From: Solibacillus sp. FSL H8-0538
GTDB taxonomy: Bacteria > Bacillota > Bacilli > Bacillales_A > Planococcaceae
Assembly: GCF_038003525.1 (NCBI RefSeq)
Contig: NZ_JBBOPI010000001.1
Span: 3,440,001 to 3,504,000, forward strand
Length of the DNA: 64,000 bases
Direction of reading: 5' to 3'
Below, piece after piece: positions 34,573-43,417 of this stretch (position 1 is the stretch's first letter; each line of letters starts with the position of its first letter). The position numbers and the translations under genes were made by a program. A model generated the notes under the pieces. That model had not been told where the DNA came from and made no database searches. It saw nothing but the letters and a program-made list of their open reading frames with translations.

Positions 34573-36696
34573 TTAGGATTTATTGATTTTTAATAATCGT
34601 AAGGAATTGAGTACGACGAGTAACGTGGCCCCCATGTCAGCAAAAATAGCAATCCATAACGTTAGCCATCCTGGAATAACAAGTAATAGCGCAAGTAATT
34701 TCAAGCCCAGAGCAAACGAAATATTTTGCTTTATAATTTGGAGCGTTTTTCTACTCAGTCGAATTGTATAAGGCAACTTTGTTAAATCATCACCCATTAA
34801 TGCAATATGTGCCGTTTCAAGTGCTACATCTGTGCCAGCACCACCCATCGCAATTCCGACAGAAGCCGTGGCAAGTGCAGGAGCATCATTCACTCCATCA
34901 CCTATCATTGCAACTGCTCCGTACTGTTGTTGGAGCTGCTTCATAGCCTCTAGCTTATTTTCTGGAAGTAGCGCTGCTCGCACATCACGAATACCGAGCT
35001 GTTGTGCAATAGCCTGCGCCGTCTGTTCGGCATCCCCTGTTAGCATAACTGTATGCTCGATATGATTATGATGGAGCGCTTCAATGACCGCGCGACTTTC
35101 AGCTCGAATTTGATCCGCTATCGCAAGTGCACCTATAACTTCGAATTTTGTTGCAGCGACAATGACAGATTGCCCTTGCATTGTAAGCTGTTGAATTGTC
35201 TTAGCTAACTGCGGTGTTAAAGGGGCAATCGTTTCAATCCATTTTACACTACCGACGTAAACGGTTTGCTCGTTGACGGTAGCATACGCTCCCTTTCCTG
35301 TTACTGACTGGAACTCGGAAGGCTCTGGAATGATGACACCTTGCTGATGAGCTTTTGATAGCACAGCGCGAGCGAGCGGATGCTGTGAATTTTTTTCAAC
35401 CGCTGAAACCATCGCTAGTAGCTCGACTTCTAATAGGTCTGCTGCCGGAATAATATGCGTGACTTCCGGTGCACCTTTTGTTAATGTACCGGTTTTATCA
35501 AATGCAACCGCCTTAATGCGCCCAAGCTCTTCTAAATGGACACCGCCCTTAATAAGCACACCTTGCCCCGCTGCGTTTCCAATTGCTGTAACAATCGCAA
35601 CGGGTGTTGAAATGACGAGCGCACACGGACACCCTACAACGAGCACAGCTAAACCTTGATAAATCCAATGCTGCCAGTCTCCAGTAACGAGTGGTGGAAG
35701 AACAGCTACAAGTAGTGCCACAAGCATAATAGCTGGAGTGTAATATTTTGCAAAGCGGTCAACGAATTTTTGAGACGGCGCCTTCTCTGCCTGTGCCTCC
35801 TCTACTAAATGAATTATTTTAGCAATTGTTGTATCTTCTACGCGCTTCGTCACCTTTACCTCAAGCGCGCCTTCTTCGTTTAACGTCCCAGCAAACACTG
35901 TGTCATCCACCATCTTTGTTACAGGAATAGATTCACCTGTAATCGGTGCTTGATTAACTGTTGAAAGTCCGCGAATAACAATGCCGTCCATCGCAATTTT
36001 TTGACCTGGCTTTACAATTAGCACATCGCCTATTTCAATATCTTCCGTTGCTACTTCCATCTCATGAGTGTGATTACCGTGCGCACGTTTTACAAGTGCT
36101 ACAGGTGGTGCAATATCCATTAGCTGCGCAATCGATTGTCGCGCCTTATTCATTGAGTAAGCTTCTAATGCCTCACTAACGGCAAATAAGAATACAACAA
36201 TAGCTGCCTCCTGCCATTCACCAATAATCGCAGCGCCAATGATCGCAATTGTCATTAATGTTTTCATATCAAACTCAAACTTCAGTAAATTTCGTAAGCC
36301 AGTTTTAAAAATCTGTAAACCCCCAATGATAATGGCAATACCGTATAAACTATTAACTGCAATATGACCCTCACCTTGAAAGGTCCCTATAAAATAAGCT
36401 GCAACGACAAAAAATAATGAAAGTGCAGCTAGCTGATTTTCCGTACGTTTATAAAATGGCACACTTGTATCAATCCGGCGCTCCGTAGCAGCTACTACCT
36501 TAATACCGTCAAAGGCTCCAGCTTCCTCTAGCTGCTCTAGAGATGCATCCCCCGTTACAGTAAGCTTTGCCGCACCAAAATTTAATTGCACATCCTCTAC
36601 CGTTGGAATGTCCCGAACATTACGTTCAAATTTTGCTGCGCAGTTTGCACACGATAAATTTTGCAGACGGTATTGCTGTTTGTTTGTTTCATTCAT
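34573..36696 (-). CDS. cadA: CadA, Zn/Cd/Pb-translocating P-type ATPase
   Basis: A 707-residue P1B-type ATPase. One N-terminal metal-binding domain carries CANCAAKFE (about 15). The transmembrane metal site is CPCALVIS (about 355), the phosphorylated Asp is in DKTGTLT (about 397), and TGES, the HP motif (SQHPLARAVL) and GDGVNDAPALA are present. The CPC motif with the partner CadC favours export of Zn, Cd or Pb rather than Cu. It is 6 nt downstream of cadC and forms an operon with it. Confidence 0.95.
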   Translation of the reverse strand: MNETNKQQYRLQNLSCANCAAKFERNVRDIPTVEDVQLNFGAAKLTVTGDASLEQLEEAGAFDGIKVVAATERRIDTSVPFYKRTENQLAALSLFFVVAAYFIGTFQGEGHIAVNSLYGIAIIIGGLQIFKTGLRNLLKFEFDMKTLMTIAIIGAAIIGEWQEAAIVVFLFAVSEALEAYSMNKARQSIAQLMDIAPPVALVKRAHGNHTHEMEVATEDIEIGDVLIVKPGQKIAMDGIVIRGLSTVNQAPITGESIPVTKMVDDTVFAGTLNEEGALEVKVTKRVEDTTIAKIIHLVEEAQAEKAPSQKFVDRFAKYYTPAIMLVALLVAVLPPLVTGDWQHWIYQGLAVLVVGCPCALVISTPVAIVTAIGNAAGQGVLIKGGVHLEELGRIKAVAFDKTGTLTKGAPEVTHIIPAADLLEVELLAMVSAVEKNSQHPLARAVLSKAHQQGVIIPEPSEFQSVTGKGAYATVNEQTVYVGSVKWIETIAPLTPQLAKTIQQLTMQGQSVIVAATKFEVIGALAIADQIRAESRAVIEALHHNHIEHTVMLTGDAEQTAQAIAQQLGIRDVRAALLPENKLEAMKQLQQQYGAVAMIGDGVNDAPALATASVGIAMGGAGTDVALETAHIALMGDDLTKLPYTIRLSRKTLQIIKQNISFALGLKLLALLLVIPGWLTLWIAIFADMGATLLVVLNSLRLLKINKS

Positions 36697-36702
36697 GGTA
36701 AT

Positions 36703-37047
36703 TCACTCCTTTGAATGTTCATACGCAATTTTAACGATTTGATATACATGATCATCTGCTAACGAGTAATACATTAGTTTGCCATCTCGTTTAGATATCG
36801 CTAATCTGTGCTCCTTTAAATAGCGTAAGTGATGAGATGCTGTTGCTGTACTTGAACCGATAACGGCGGCCACATCACATACACATAGAGACTCTTCAAT
36901 TGTTAACGCATAGGCAATTTTTAAACGAGTTTCATCTGCCAACGCTTTTAAAAACTGAGCCACCTTCGATAAGTCAGGCATTTGTTGCTGTACATGATGA
37001 ACGGCGGCTTCATTAATCTTTGTGATTTCACACACTTCTTTATTCAC
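36703..37047 (-). CDS. cadC: CadC, ArsR/SmtB-family metal-sensing repressor
   Basis: A 114-residue ArsR-family winged-helix protein. The metal-sensing ESLCVCDVAAVIGSSTATAS (about 53-72) carries the CxC pair typical of CadC in its recognition-helix region, and Cys6 near the N-terminus could complete the thiolate site. It should release DNA on binding Cd, Pb or Zn and so switch on cadA. GTG at 37047 follows GAGGTGA. Two operator palindromes lie immediately upstream. Confidence 0.94.
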   Translation of the reverse strand: MNKEVCEITKINEAAVHHVQQQMPDLSKVAQFLKALADETRLKIAYALTIEESLCVCDVAAVIGSSTATASHHLRYLKEHRLAISKRDGKLMYYSLADDHVYQIVKIAYEHSKE

Positions 37048-37058
37048 TGTCTCACCTC

Positions 37059-37078
37059 ATTCAAATATTCATTTGATT
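37059..37078 (-). promoter_or_regulatory. CadC operator, promoter-downstream site
   Basis: ATTCAAATATTCATTTGATT is an imperfect inverted repeat resembling the known cad operator. It lies between the -10 element and the cadC ribosome-binding site. Confidence 0.65.
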
Positions 37079-37084
37079 GTTCAC

Positions 37085-37113
37085 AGTATAGCCGATTTAT
37101 TCATAATATTCAA
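37085..37113 (-). promoter_or_regulatory. cadC-cadA promoter
   Basis: On the minus strand TTGAAT (-35) and TATACT (-10) are separated by exactly 17 nt. The -35 box lies inside the upstream operator palindrome. Confidence 0.7.
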
Positions 37114-37127
37114 ATGTCCATTTGAAT
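37108..37127 (-). promoter_or_regulatory. CadC operator, perfect palindrome
   Basis: ATTCAAATGTCCATTTGAAT is a perfect 9-2-9 inverted repeat overlapping the -35 box. It matches the TCAAATA...TATTTGA pattern of published cad operators. Confidence 0.8.
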
Positions 37128-37263
37128 GTTATGGACAAAAGTACAATAAAACTCGTAAGAATCTTCTCGGATAATTCCCAAGCATCGCCTAAGCACAAAT
37201 TTGCTTCATGCGGTCAGTATGGTTACCGAGGTACATAACAGATACTCCAAGAGAATTTTTATA

Positions 37264-37302
37264 ATGTTTAAATGAGACAGGTATACTTTCTTATCCATAA
37301 AA
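37264..37302 (+). repeat. 3' part of a family A element
   Basis: GGTATACTTTCTTATCCATAAAAAAA is the second half of hairpin 2 and tail of family A. A faint ATCGCCTAAGC, similar to the end of family B, lies 80 bp before it. It abuts a terminator like other copies. Confidence 0.45.
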
Positions 37303-37346
37303 AAAGCTGTCCAAAAGCGAGTTATTCACTCACTTTTTGGACAGCC
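37300..37346 (-). terminator. Intrinsic terminator of the penicillin acylase-like gene
   Basis: An 11-bp stem (GCTGTCCAAAA / TTTTGGACAGC) with a T-run on minus. Confidence 0.8.
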
Positions 37347-37356
37347 CATCTTTACA

Positions 37357-39774
37357 TTATTCTTGAGGTTTTAAAATTAATTCGTATGTTGTATCTATGT
37401 CACCATTAATTTTTGTTTTCGAATAGCGTCCGTAAACCCAGCGTGAAATTTGATTATCATACCATTTTGATTTCACATGACCACTTTGACCTGGACCTAC
37501 AATATGCTCGGCATACGATAAATCTTGAAGATCAGCTACAAAACGCCAAGACGCGCCGTGATTTACAATGCCACTGCCATTTTCAGAAGCAGCTTGCACC
37601 GTTACACTAGAGCCGCCTACAGCCATTTGATCAGGAGTTAAATATGAGGCTAGTAAATCTGAAGCGCCCGACAATGGATGATTAAACGTTAGCTTATTAT
37701 AGCTACCCCATTGCCATTTTGAAATGGACGTACCGAATTTCTGATTAATTATCGAGACAGAATCCTCAAATGCTTTATAAACAAATGCATCTAAGCCGCC
37801 TTCATTCGCAATCCAAACGCCTTCGTTGCCTGCATACGCATCACGTAACATTTGGTCCATAACTTGCGACTTACCAGGCATTAACTCATACACATCTTCT
37901 GGCATTGCATCTTTAAATAACGCTTCCTTCATGTTTTTCATTAAGAAGTGGAAAACAAGAGGTGCACCCTCATCCTTGTTATCATACAGTTCCCATTCTT
38001 CCATTAATGTAATAACATTCGCGTATTTATTATCTGTATCCATCTTCTTTATTGTCGCCAGTAATTCCGGCAAAAACTCTTCTGCATACAGATTTTTCTT
38101 ATCCATTTGCATCGCCTTCATATCCGCTGCTGTTAGTTTGAGCTGTGCGCCCGTTTTCTCGTCATAAATAGGCGTTTCAATCATCTCTACGATACGCTCG
38201 TAGCGATACGGCTGTGCCCAAATATTAGAAATATGGTACGGATATTCCTCACCAATGACTTCATTATTCGCTGTTGCGATATAGCCTTCTTCTGGGTTCA
38301 CAACGGTCGGCAGTTCATCGTACGGGATGTAACCTTCCCACCCGTATTCAGAAGAATCACCTGGTACTGGTAGCTCTGCATTCCCCTTTTTACGAATCGG
38401 GACATTGCCGTTTGCTTTATACGCAATCGTTCCGTCTTTTGACGCGAATACGAAGTTTTGTGCTGGCGCCATGAAATCTTCCAGTGCGAGCTCAAACTCT
38501 TCCCAATTCGACGATTTATTAAAACCAATAACCGCTTGTAGTTCTTTCGTTGGCTCTAACGCTGTCCATTGCATTGAAAATACTGCCGATGCTTTTGTAT
38601 CGTCTGTCATGACATTTGAAATAATTGGACCATGACGTGTCTCAACAACTTCAAAATCAATTGTTTGCCCATCTTTTACAATAATCGGCTCACTACGAAC
38701 TGTCGCATCTTCCCACTGCCCGTCATACTTAAACTGATACGGATTATTTGGATTTGGCGTTTCGATATATAAATCTTGCACGTCTGGGTTCACATTTGTT
38801 ACGCCCCATGCGATTTCTTCGTTATGGCCTAAAATAATGCCCGGAATCCCGGCAAAAATAACACCGCTAACATTTTGCTCCGGTGATTTTAAGTGCATTT
38901 GATACCAAACGGATGGCGAGCTCAAACCTAAATGCGGATCATCTGCAAGAAGTGGGTAACCTGATTCCGTAAGCTCCCCTGAAATGACCCAGTTATTACT
39001 ACCATTAAATTCTTTAGGTAGTAAATCTGTATTGAATACACCCGAAACCTCTACCTGATTTGCTAAGTTTGCTTCAATAATTGATTTTGCGTTTTCTGGA
39101 TAGTTAAACATTAACTCATCCACTTGCTCTTTTGTATAGTTTTGTAATGCCCAGTGGCGGAATGCTTGTAAATTCCAGTTGCCACCTAAGTCATAGGCCA
39201 TATATTTACCAATCGCCAATGAGTCCACTGGTGTCCAAGTCTCTGGCTCGTAACCTAGTAACTTAAATTCATATGATAGCTTGCTCGTGCCTTTTACTTC
39301 GTCAATAAAAGCATTTACACCTTCTGCATACCATTCTAATATTTGTTTTGACTCATCATCATAGCCGTCCCATGATTCTTCCGCTGCATGACGCAGACTA
39401 AATGTACGGAAAAACTTATCTGTTTCAACCGCAGCTGCACCGACAACTTCCGCTAATGTTCCGCTCGCTTGACGACGTGCTAAATCCATTTGGAATAAAC
39501 GATCCTGAGCCTGCACATAACCTTGTGCACGATATAAATCTTGTTCGGACTGTGCCTCGATATGTGGAACCCCCATACCATCGCGTGTAACATTAACATC
39601 TTCATCTAAAATTGTGACAACTGTTTCTCCTTCAATTAAAGGCTTAGAGTTTGCTACATATAAATGTAATCCGGCTACTATAACTCCACCAGCCACAATT
39701 ACTAACCCGATAATCCAAATAAGCAAGTTGACGATTTTCTTGCCTCTACTCTTCACTGTTTTTTGTGACATCAT
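37357..39774 (-). CDS. Penicillin acylase family (Ntn-hydrolase) protein, membrane-anchored
   Basis: A protein of about 805 residues. One N-terminal transmembrane helix (about 12-38) is followed by an S45 acylase domain. NGSNNWVISG (about 261) holds the conserved Ser that becomes the N-terminal nucleophile after self-cleavage; DPHLGLSSPSVWYQ, GIPGIILGHNEEIAWGVTN and NHGASWRFVADL are also typical. The natural substrate may be an N-acyl compound such as a quorum signal; this is not decidable here. ATG at 39774 follows GAGAGG. It has no visible operon partner. Confidence 0.9.
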   Translation of the reverse strand: MMSQKTVKSRGKKIVNLLIWIIGLVIVAGGVIVAGLHLYVANSKPLIEGETVVTILDEDVNVTRDGMGVPHIEAQSEQDLYRAQGYVQAQDRLFQMDLARRQASGTLAEVVGAAAVETDKFFRTFSLRHAAEESWDGYDDESKQILEWYAEGVNAFIDEVKGTSKLSYEFKLLGYEPETWTPVDSLAIGKYMAYDLGGNWNLQAFRHWALQNYTKEQVDELMFNYPENAKSIIEANLANQVEVSGVFNTDLLPKEFNGSNNWVISGELTESGYPLLADDPHLGLSSPSVWYQMHLKSPEQNVSGVIFAGIPGIILGHNEEIAWGVTNVNPDVQDLYIETPNPNNPYQFKYDGQWEDATVRSEPIIVKDGQTIDFEVVETRHGPIISNVMTDDTKASAVFSMQWTALEPTKELQAVIGFNKSSNWEEFELALEDFMAPAQNFVFASKDGTIAYKANGNVPIRKKGNAELPVPGDSSEYGWEGYIPYDELPTVVNPEEGYIATANNEVIGEEYPYHISNIWAQPYRYERIVEMIETPIYDEKTGAQLKLTAADMKAMQMDKKNLYAEEFLPELLATIKKMDTDNKYANVITLMEEWELYDNKDEGAPLVFHFLMKNMKEALFKDAMPEDVYELMPGKSQVMDQMLRDAYAGNEGVWIANEGGLDAFVYKAFEDSVSIINQKFGTSISKWQWGSYNKLTFNHPLSGASDLLASYLTPDQMAVGGSSVTVQAASENGSGIVNHGASWRFVADLQDLSYAEHIVGPGQSGHVKSKWYDNQISRWVYGRYSKTKINGDIDTTYELILKPQE

Positions 39775-39896
39775 ATCCACCTCTCTATCTATGTAGTTAC
39801 TGTTTTTCCAATAATGTACTTAATTCAACAAGTTCCACATGTACTGATTGAAGTCCTGCAACTGTATGAACTTTCAATTAAACAGTATGTACCCAT

Positions 39897-40655
39897 TTAC
39901 ATCGTTTTCAATTTTAATACGATTGGGCAATGATCGCTACCTAAAACTTGCGAATGAATACCCGCTTCGTCGATAAATTCCACTATACGATCCGATACAA
40001 TGAAGTAATCAATACGCCAACCTATGTTGCGCTCGCGTACCTTATTCATATAAGACCACCACGTGTAGTGATCGGTTGCATGTGGATGAAGATGACGGAA
40101 AGTATCGGTAAATCCACTTGTCAGTAATTCTGTCATTTTCGCCCGTTCTTCCACTGTAAATCCTGAATTCCCCATATTGGATTTAGCATTTTTTAAATCA
40201 ATTTCGGCATGCGCAACATTTAAATCACCGCAATAAATGACTGTTTTTTTGACATCAAGCTCTTTTAAATAAAGGGCTAGTTTCTCTTCCCACTCCAAGC
40301 GCAGTGGTAAACGAGCGAGATCGCGCTGGGAGTTTGGCGTATACACATTCACTAAATAAAACTGCTCGTATTCTAGCGTAATGATACGTCCCTCCGACTG
40401 TGTTTCCTCGTCACCAACCCCATAGCAAACGGATTGCGGCTCATGCTTTGTAAAAATCGCTGTACCGGAATAGCCTTTTTTCTCTGCATAGTTCCAGTAT
40501 TGATAATACCCTTCAAGCGGCAGCTCAATCTGGCCAGCTTGACATTTTGATTCTTGAATACAGAAAAAATCTGCGTCCATTTCATTAAAGTAATTTAAAA
40601 AACCTTTTGTGACACAGGCACGGATGCCATTGACGTTCCACGATATAAATTTCAT
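39897..40655 (-). CDS. exoA: ExoA, exodeoxyribonuclease III family AP endonuclease
   Basis: An Mg-dependent AP endonuclease of 252 residues for base-excision repair. MKFISWNVNGIRAC, FFCIQESKCQAGQIEL (metal Glu), CGDLNVAHAEIDLKN, TWWSYMN and GSDHCPIVLKL (catalytic Asp-His pair) are all present. ATG at 40655 follows GGAAGGG; the frame extends further but that part has no support. Confidence 0.95.
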   Translation of the reverse strand: MKFISWNVNGIRACVTKGFLNYFNEMDADFFCIQESKCQAGQIELPLEGYYQYWNYAEKKGYSGTAIFTKHEPQSVCYGVGDEETQSEGRIITLEYEQFYLVNVYTPNSQRDLARLPLRLEWEEKLALYLKELDVKKTVIYCGDLNVAHAEIDLKNAKSNMGNSGFTVEERAKMTELLTSGFTDTFRHLHPHATDHYTWWSYMNKVRERNIGWRIDYFIVSDRIVEFIDEAGIHSQVLGSDHCPIVLKLKTM

Positions 40656-40677
40656 TGTATGCACCCTTCCTGTTATG

Positions 40678-40763
40678 TTAGAAAGACCCATCCCGTCCAA
40701 TAATACGAGGAGATGATGTCCTATTATGTAGTTAATGGAAGCTATCCTTTCTTAACTACTAAA
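40678..40763 (+). repeat. Family A element at 40.7 kb
   Basis: The element runs from TTAGAAAGACCC, through GATGATGTCC, to GTAGTTAA / TTAACTAC and TAAA. The hairpin 2 arms differ from other copies but still pair. Its 5' end lies just upstream of exoA and its 3' end abuts the murB terminator. Confidence 0.75.
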
Positions 40764-40801
40764 CAAGCGCCCTCCGTCTTCACGAAAGGCGCTCTTTTTG
40801 G
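40763..40801 (-). terminator. Intrinsic terminator of murB
   Basis: Stem AGCGCCxT / AxGGCGCT with CTTTTT side on the plus strand and TTGTTT on minus. Confidence 0.7.
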
Positions 40802-40811
40802 TTAGTTACGA

Positions 40812-41723
40812 TCAATCTTCGCCGACAATTTTTACTTCCTTTTCTAACTCTACACCGAACTTTTCTTTTACGACGCGTTGCACCATTTTAATTGTTTCAA
40901 TATAATCTTTTGCAGTGGCGTTGTTTTTATTAATGATAAATCCAGCGTGCTTTTCAGATACTTCCGCACCACCAACACCCTTACCTTGTAGCTCACTATC
41001 TTGAATGAGTTTACCTGCAAAATATCCTGGTGGACGTTTAAATACACTACCTGCTGATGGATATTCGAGCGGCTGTTTTGACTCGCGCTGAAATGTTAAA
41101 TCTGCAATTTTCGCATCAATTGCTGCTTGGTCACCTTTGGCTAATTGGAATGTTGCTGATAAAACATAGTAGCCGTTTTTAGAAATAATACTTTTGCGAT
41201 ATGACAAATCCAGCTCATCTTTAGACAACACTAGACACTCGCCTTCATCTGTTAACACCGCACACTGTACGATAACGTCTTTAATCTCACCGCCATACGC
41301 ACCGGCATTCATTGCCATTGCACCACCGATTGATCCCGGAATTCCACAAGCAAATTCAAAGCCTGTTAAACTTTCTGCTGCAGCACGTTTTGAAACGTCT
41401 ATAATGAGCGCTCCGCTCCCAGCATATACTGTGTCGCCTTCAATACGGATTTCATCTAGCTTTGCAAAATGAAGTACAATACCACGTACACCGCCATCAC
41501 GTACAACCATGTTTGAACCGTTTCCTAGCATTAGTAACGGAATATCATGAGTATGTGCATATTTTACAACGGCTACTGCTTCTTGTTCTGTTGCAGGCAT
41601 GACGAAAACATCAGCATTACCACCAAGTTTTGTCATCGTATATGTTTTTAATGATTCATTTGTTTTAATATTTTCTGGTTTTATCCATTGAGCTAAATCC
41701 TCAGCCCATTGATATAATGTCAT
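40812..41723 (-). CDS. murB: MurB, UDP-N-acetylenolpyruvoylglucosamine reductase
   Basis: A flavoenzyme of 303 residues that makes UDP-MurNAc. FAD-binding GNGSNMVVRDGGVRGIV (about 56-72), CGIPGSIGGAMAMNAGAYGG (about 125), the catalytic Ser in YPSAGSVFKRP (about 225) and SEKHAGFIINKNNATAKDYI are seen. This is the shorter type II form. ATG at 41723 has AGGA 10 nt upstream; an ATG at 41732 overlaps the ribosome-binding site. Confidence 0.95.
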   Translation of the reverse strand: MTLYQWAEDLAQWIKPENIKTNESLKTYTMTKLGGNADVFVMPATEQEAVAVVKYAHTHDIPLLMLGNGSNMVVRDGGVRGIVLHFAKLDEIRIEGDTVYAGSGALIIDVSKRAAAESLTGFEFACGIPGSIGGAMAMNAGAYGGEIKDVIVQCAVLTDEGECLVLSKDELDLSYRKSIISKNGYYVLSATFQLAKGDQAAIDAKIADLTFQRESKQPLEYPSAGSVFKRPPGYFAGKLIQDSELQGKGVGGAEVSEKHAGFIINKNNATAKDYIETIKMVQRVVKEKFGVELEKEVKIVGED

Positions 41724-41803
41724 AAAAGTCATTTCCTTTCCTGTAAACCTCTTGTACTCCTTTAGTATCGGGTTTTACGAACTTTTTGACAAGTAAAAAC
41801 ATA

Positions 41804-42109
41804 TTACGTCCACTGTTGCGACCACTTTTCAATTTCACGAACGGCCCCTTCTAACGATTGGCCTTTTTCTGTCAAGGAATACTCCACACGAATTGGTACT
41901 TCTGAGAACATTTTACGCTCTACAAGACCTTCTTTTTCAAGCTCTTTTAAACGTTCTGATAATAGGCGTCCACTAATCGGCAAGGCAGATTCAATCGCAT
42001 TAAAGCGTTGTGGCCCTTCTAATAGTTGATAAATAATTAACGCCGTCCAGCGCTTCCCTACTAACTCCATCGCTTTCGCTAGGCGTGGACATAATGCTGT
42101 TTCTTTCAC
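41804..42109 (-). CDS. HxlR (DUF24)-family transcriptional regulator
   Basis: A 101-residue winged-helix protein: CPRLAKAMELVGKRWTALII, GPQRFNAIESALPISGRLLS, ERLKELEKEGLVER. Cys7 matches the conserved sensing Cys of HxlR-family members such as YodB and HypR, which respond to quinones, aldehydes or disulfide stress. GTG start follows AGAGGTG. It is divergent from the YceI-like gene across 220 bp holding two inverted repeats, so that gene is a probable target. Confidence 0.9.
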   Translation of the reverse strand: MKETALCPRLAKAMELVGKRWTALIIYQLLEGPQRFNAIESALPISGRLLSERLKELEKEGLVERKMFSEVPIRVEYSLTEKGQSLEGAVREIEKWSQQWT

Positions 42110-42189
42110 TATTTTTCACCTCTACTTCATCTATTGTAACGATATTAATAACGATTGTAAATTTCACATTAAATAACGGTTAGCTATAT

Positions 42190-42235
42190 TGCTAGTGTAC
42201 CACTAGCACAAAATTACGAAAAGTAAGTAGCTTAC
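42190..42235. promoter_or_regulatory. Two inverted repeats between hxlR-type and yceI-like genes
   Basis: TGCTAGTGTACCACTAGCA (42190-42208) has 8-bp perfect arms. GTAAGTAGCTTAC (42223-42235) is a second, shorter repeat resembling half-sites used by YodB-type regulators. They lie in the divergent promoter region; assignment to the neighbouring HxlR protein is inference. Confidence 0.5.
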
Positions 42236-42329
42236 ACAATATTCACATTAAATTTAATAACATTTATTGTAATAAGTGGTCATTTATTTTATTATTACAG
42301 TTGTAAGCATTATTTGGGGGGATTATGTC

Positions 42330-42857
42330 ATGACTCGATATGCAGTTGATCTTGCTCATTCATCAATTGGCTTTTCTGTAAAACATATGATGATTTCTAA
42401 AGTAACAGGACTGTTTGATTCGTACTCTGCAAAAATTGAAGCCGTTGATATTGCTAATTTAGCTGATTCGACTATTCAATTTGAAATTGATGTAGCCAGC
42501 GTTTCTACTCGAGATGCGGCTAGAGACAATCATTTAATTTCAGCAGATTTTTTTCATGCAGACCGCTTTCCTAAAATTACATTCGTTAAAACGGCTGTTG
42601 AACTAGTTGATGCTCGGCATTTTCGTGTCACTGGTGCTTTAACGATTAAGGATGTAACAAGGCCTGTGACATTTGATGTTACCTACACTGGCCATGTAAC
42701 AAATCCATGGGGGGCAGAGGCTTATGGATTCTCATGTACAGCAATTCTTAATCGTAAAGATTTCCAGTTAACCTATAATTCCGTGCTAGAATCTGGCGGA
42801 TTTCTAATTGATGAAAATGTTGTCGTTTCTGTTGAATTAGAATTAAATCCGATATAA
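42330..42857 (+). CDS. YceI-like lipocalin-fold protein
   Basis: A 175-residue protein with the YceI family start YAVDLAHSSIGFSVKHMMIS and the core FPKITFVKTAVELVDARHFRVTGALTIKDVTRPV. YceI proteins form an elongated beta barrel that binds isoprenoid-type amphiphiles. No signal peptide, so cytoplasmic here. ATG at 42330 follows GGGGGG; a longer frame from 42276 is not used. Divergent from an HxlR regulator. Confidence 0.93.
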   Translation: MTRYAVDLAHSSIGFSVKHMMISKVTGLFDSYSAKIEAVDIANLADSTIQFEIDVASVSTRDAARDNHLISADFFHADRFPKITFVKTAVELVDARHFRVTGALTIKDVTRPVTFDVTYTGHVTNPWGAEAYGFSCTAILNRKDFQLTYNSVLESGGFLIDENVVVSVELELNPI

Positions 42858-42866
42858 CTTATACAC

Positions 42867-42902
42867 ATCTAGCGTTGCTTTATGCAGGGCTAGATTTTTT
42901 TT
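42867..42902 (+). terminator. Intrinsic terminator of the yceI-like gene
   Basis: A 7-bp stem (ATCTAGC / GCTAGAT) with eight Ts. Confidence 0.75.
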
Positions 42903-42951
42903 GGAACTTTTTTATTGATATTACGTAAACAGAACGGAAGGTGGGGTTTAT

Positions 42952-43323
42952 ATGTTTCCAGGTGATTTTATGTTTAATTTTGCACCTATTTTTATCGGTA
43001 TTATTTTTATCATAGTATTTAGCATGCTTGCGTTTACAATTATTTCGAAATTTATGGAAGGGATTAAAAATAATAATTCTCCGTTATTAAATGTACCTGC
43101 ACAAGTCGTAGCGAAACGCACAAAGGTTCAAGGAAGTAATTCTTATACAACCTATTATGTAACCTTTGAAGTACATAGCGGTGATCGTATGGAATTAAAG
43201 CTATCTGGCTCAGATTACGGAATGTTCGCTGAAGAGGATTTAGGAATATTATCATTCCAAGGCACGCGCTTCGTTTCCTTTAAACGCCAAAAACCAGAAA
43301 AACACACCTCGTCCCAAAATTAA
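42952..43323 (+). CDS. DUF2500 family membrane protein
   Basis: A 123-residue protein with one N-terminal transmembrane helix (about 9-31) and a beta-rich domain containing PAQVVAKRTKVQG, TTYYVTFEVHSGDRMELKLS and YGMFAEEDLGILSFQGTRFV. Function is unknown. The last eight residues (EKHTSSQN) and the stop codon are encoded by the start of a family A repeat, so the original C-terminus has probably been replaced. The start follows GAAGGTGGGG. Confidence 0.85.
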   Translation: MFPGDFMFNFAPIFIGIIFIIVFSMLAFTIISKFMEGIKNNNSPLLNVPAQVVAKRTKVQGSNSYTTYYVTFEVHSGDRMELKLSGSDYGMFAEEDLGILSFQGTRFVSFKRQKPEKHTSSQN

Positions 43324-43382
43324 GGGCGATAGATTTTCCTTTATATGTGATTAAGAAGGTTATACTTTCTTTTCCACCAAAA
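43296..43382 (+). repeat. Family A element overlapping the DUF2500 stop codon
   Basis: A diverged copy: AGAAAAACACACCTCG, CCCAAAATTAAGGGCG, then GTGATTAAGAAGG and CTTTCTTTTCCACCAAAA. It begins within the DUF2500 coding sequence and ends at the next terminator. Confidence 0.7.
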
Positions 43383-43411
43383 AAGCTCCTCGCATGCGAG
43401 GAGCTTTTTGT
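43380..43411. terminator. Bidirectional terminator between DUF2500 and azoreductase genes
   Basis: A 12-bp stem (AAAAGCTCCTCG / CGAGGAGCTTTT). Confidence 0.9.
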
Positions 43412-43417
43412 TACTTA

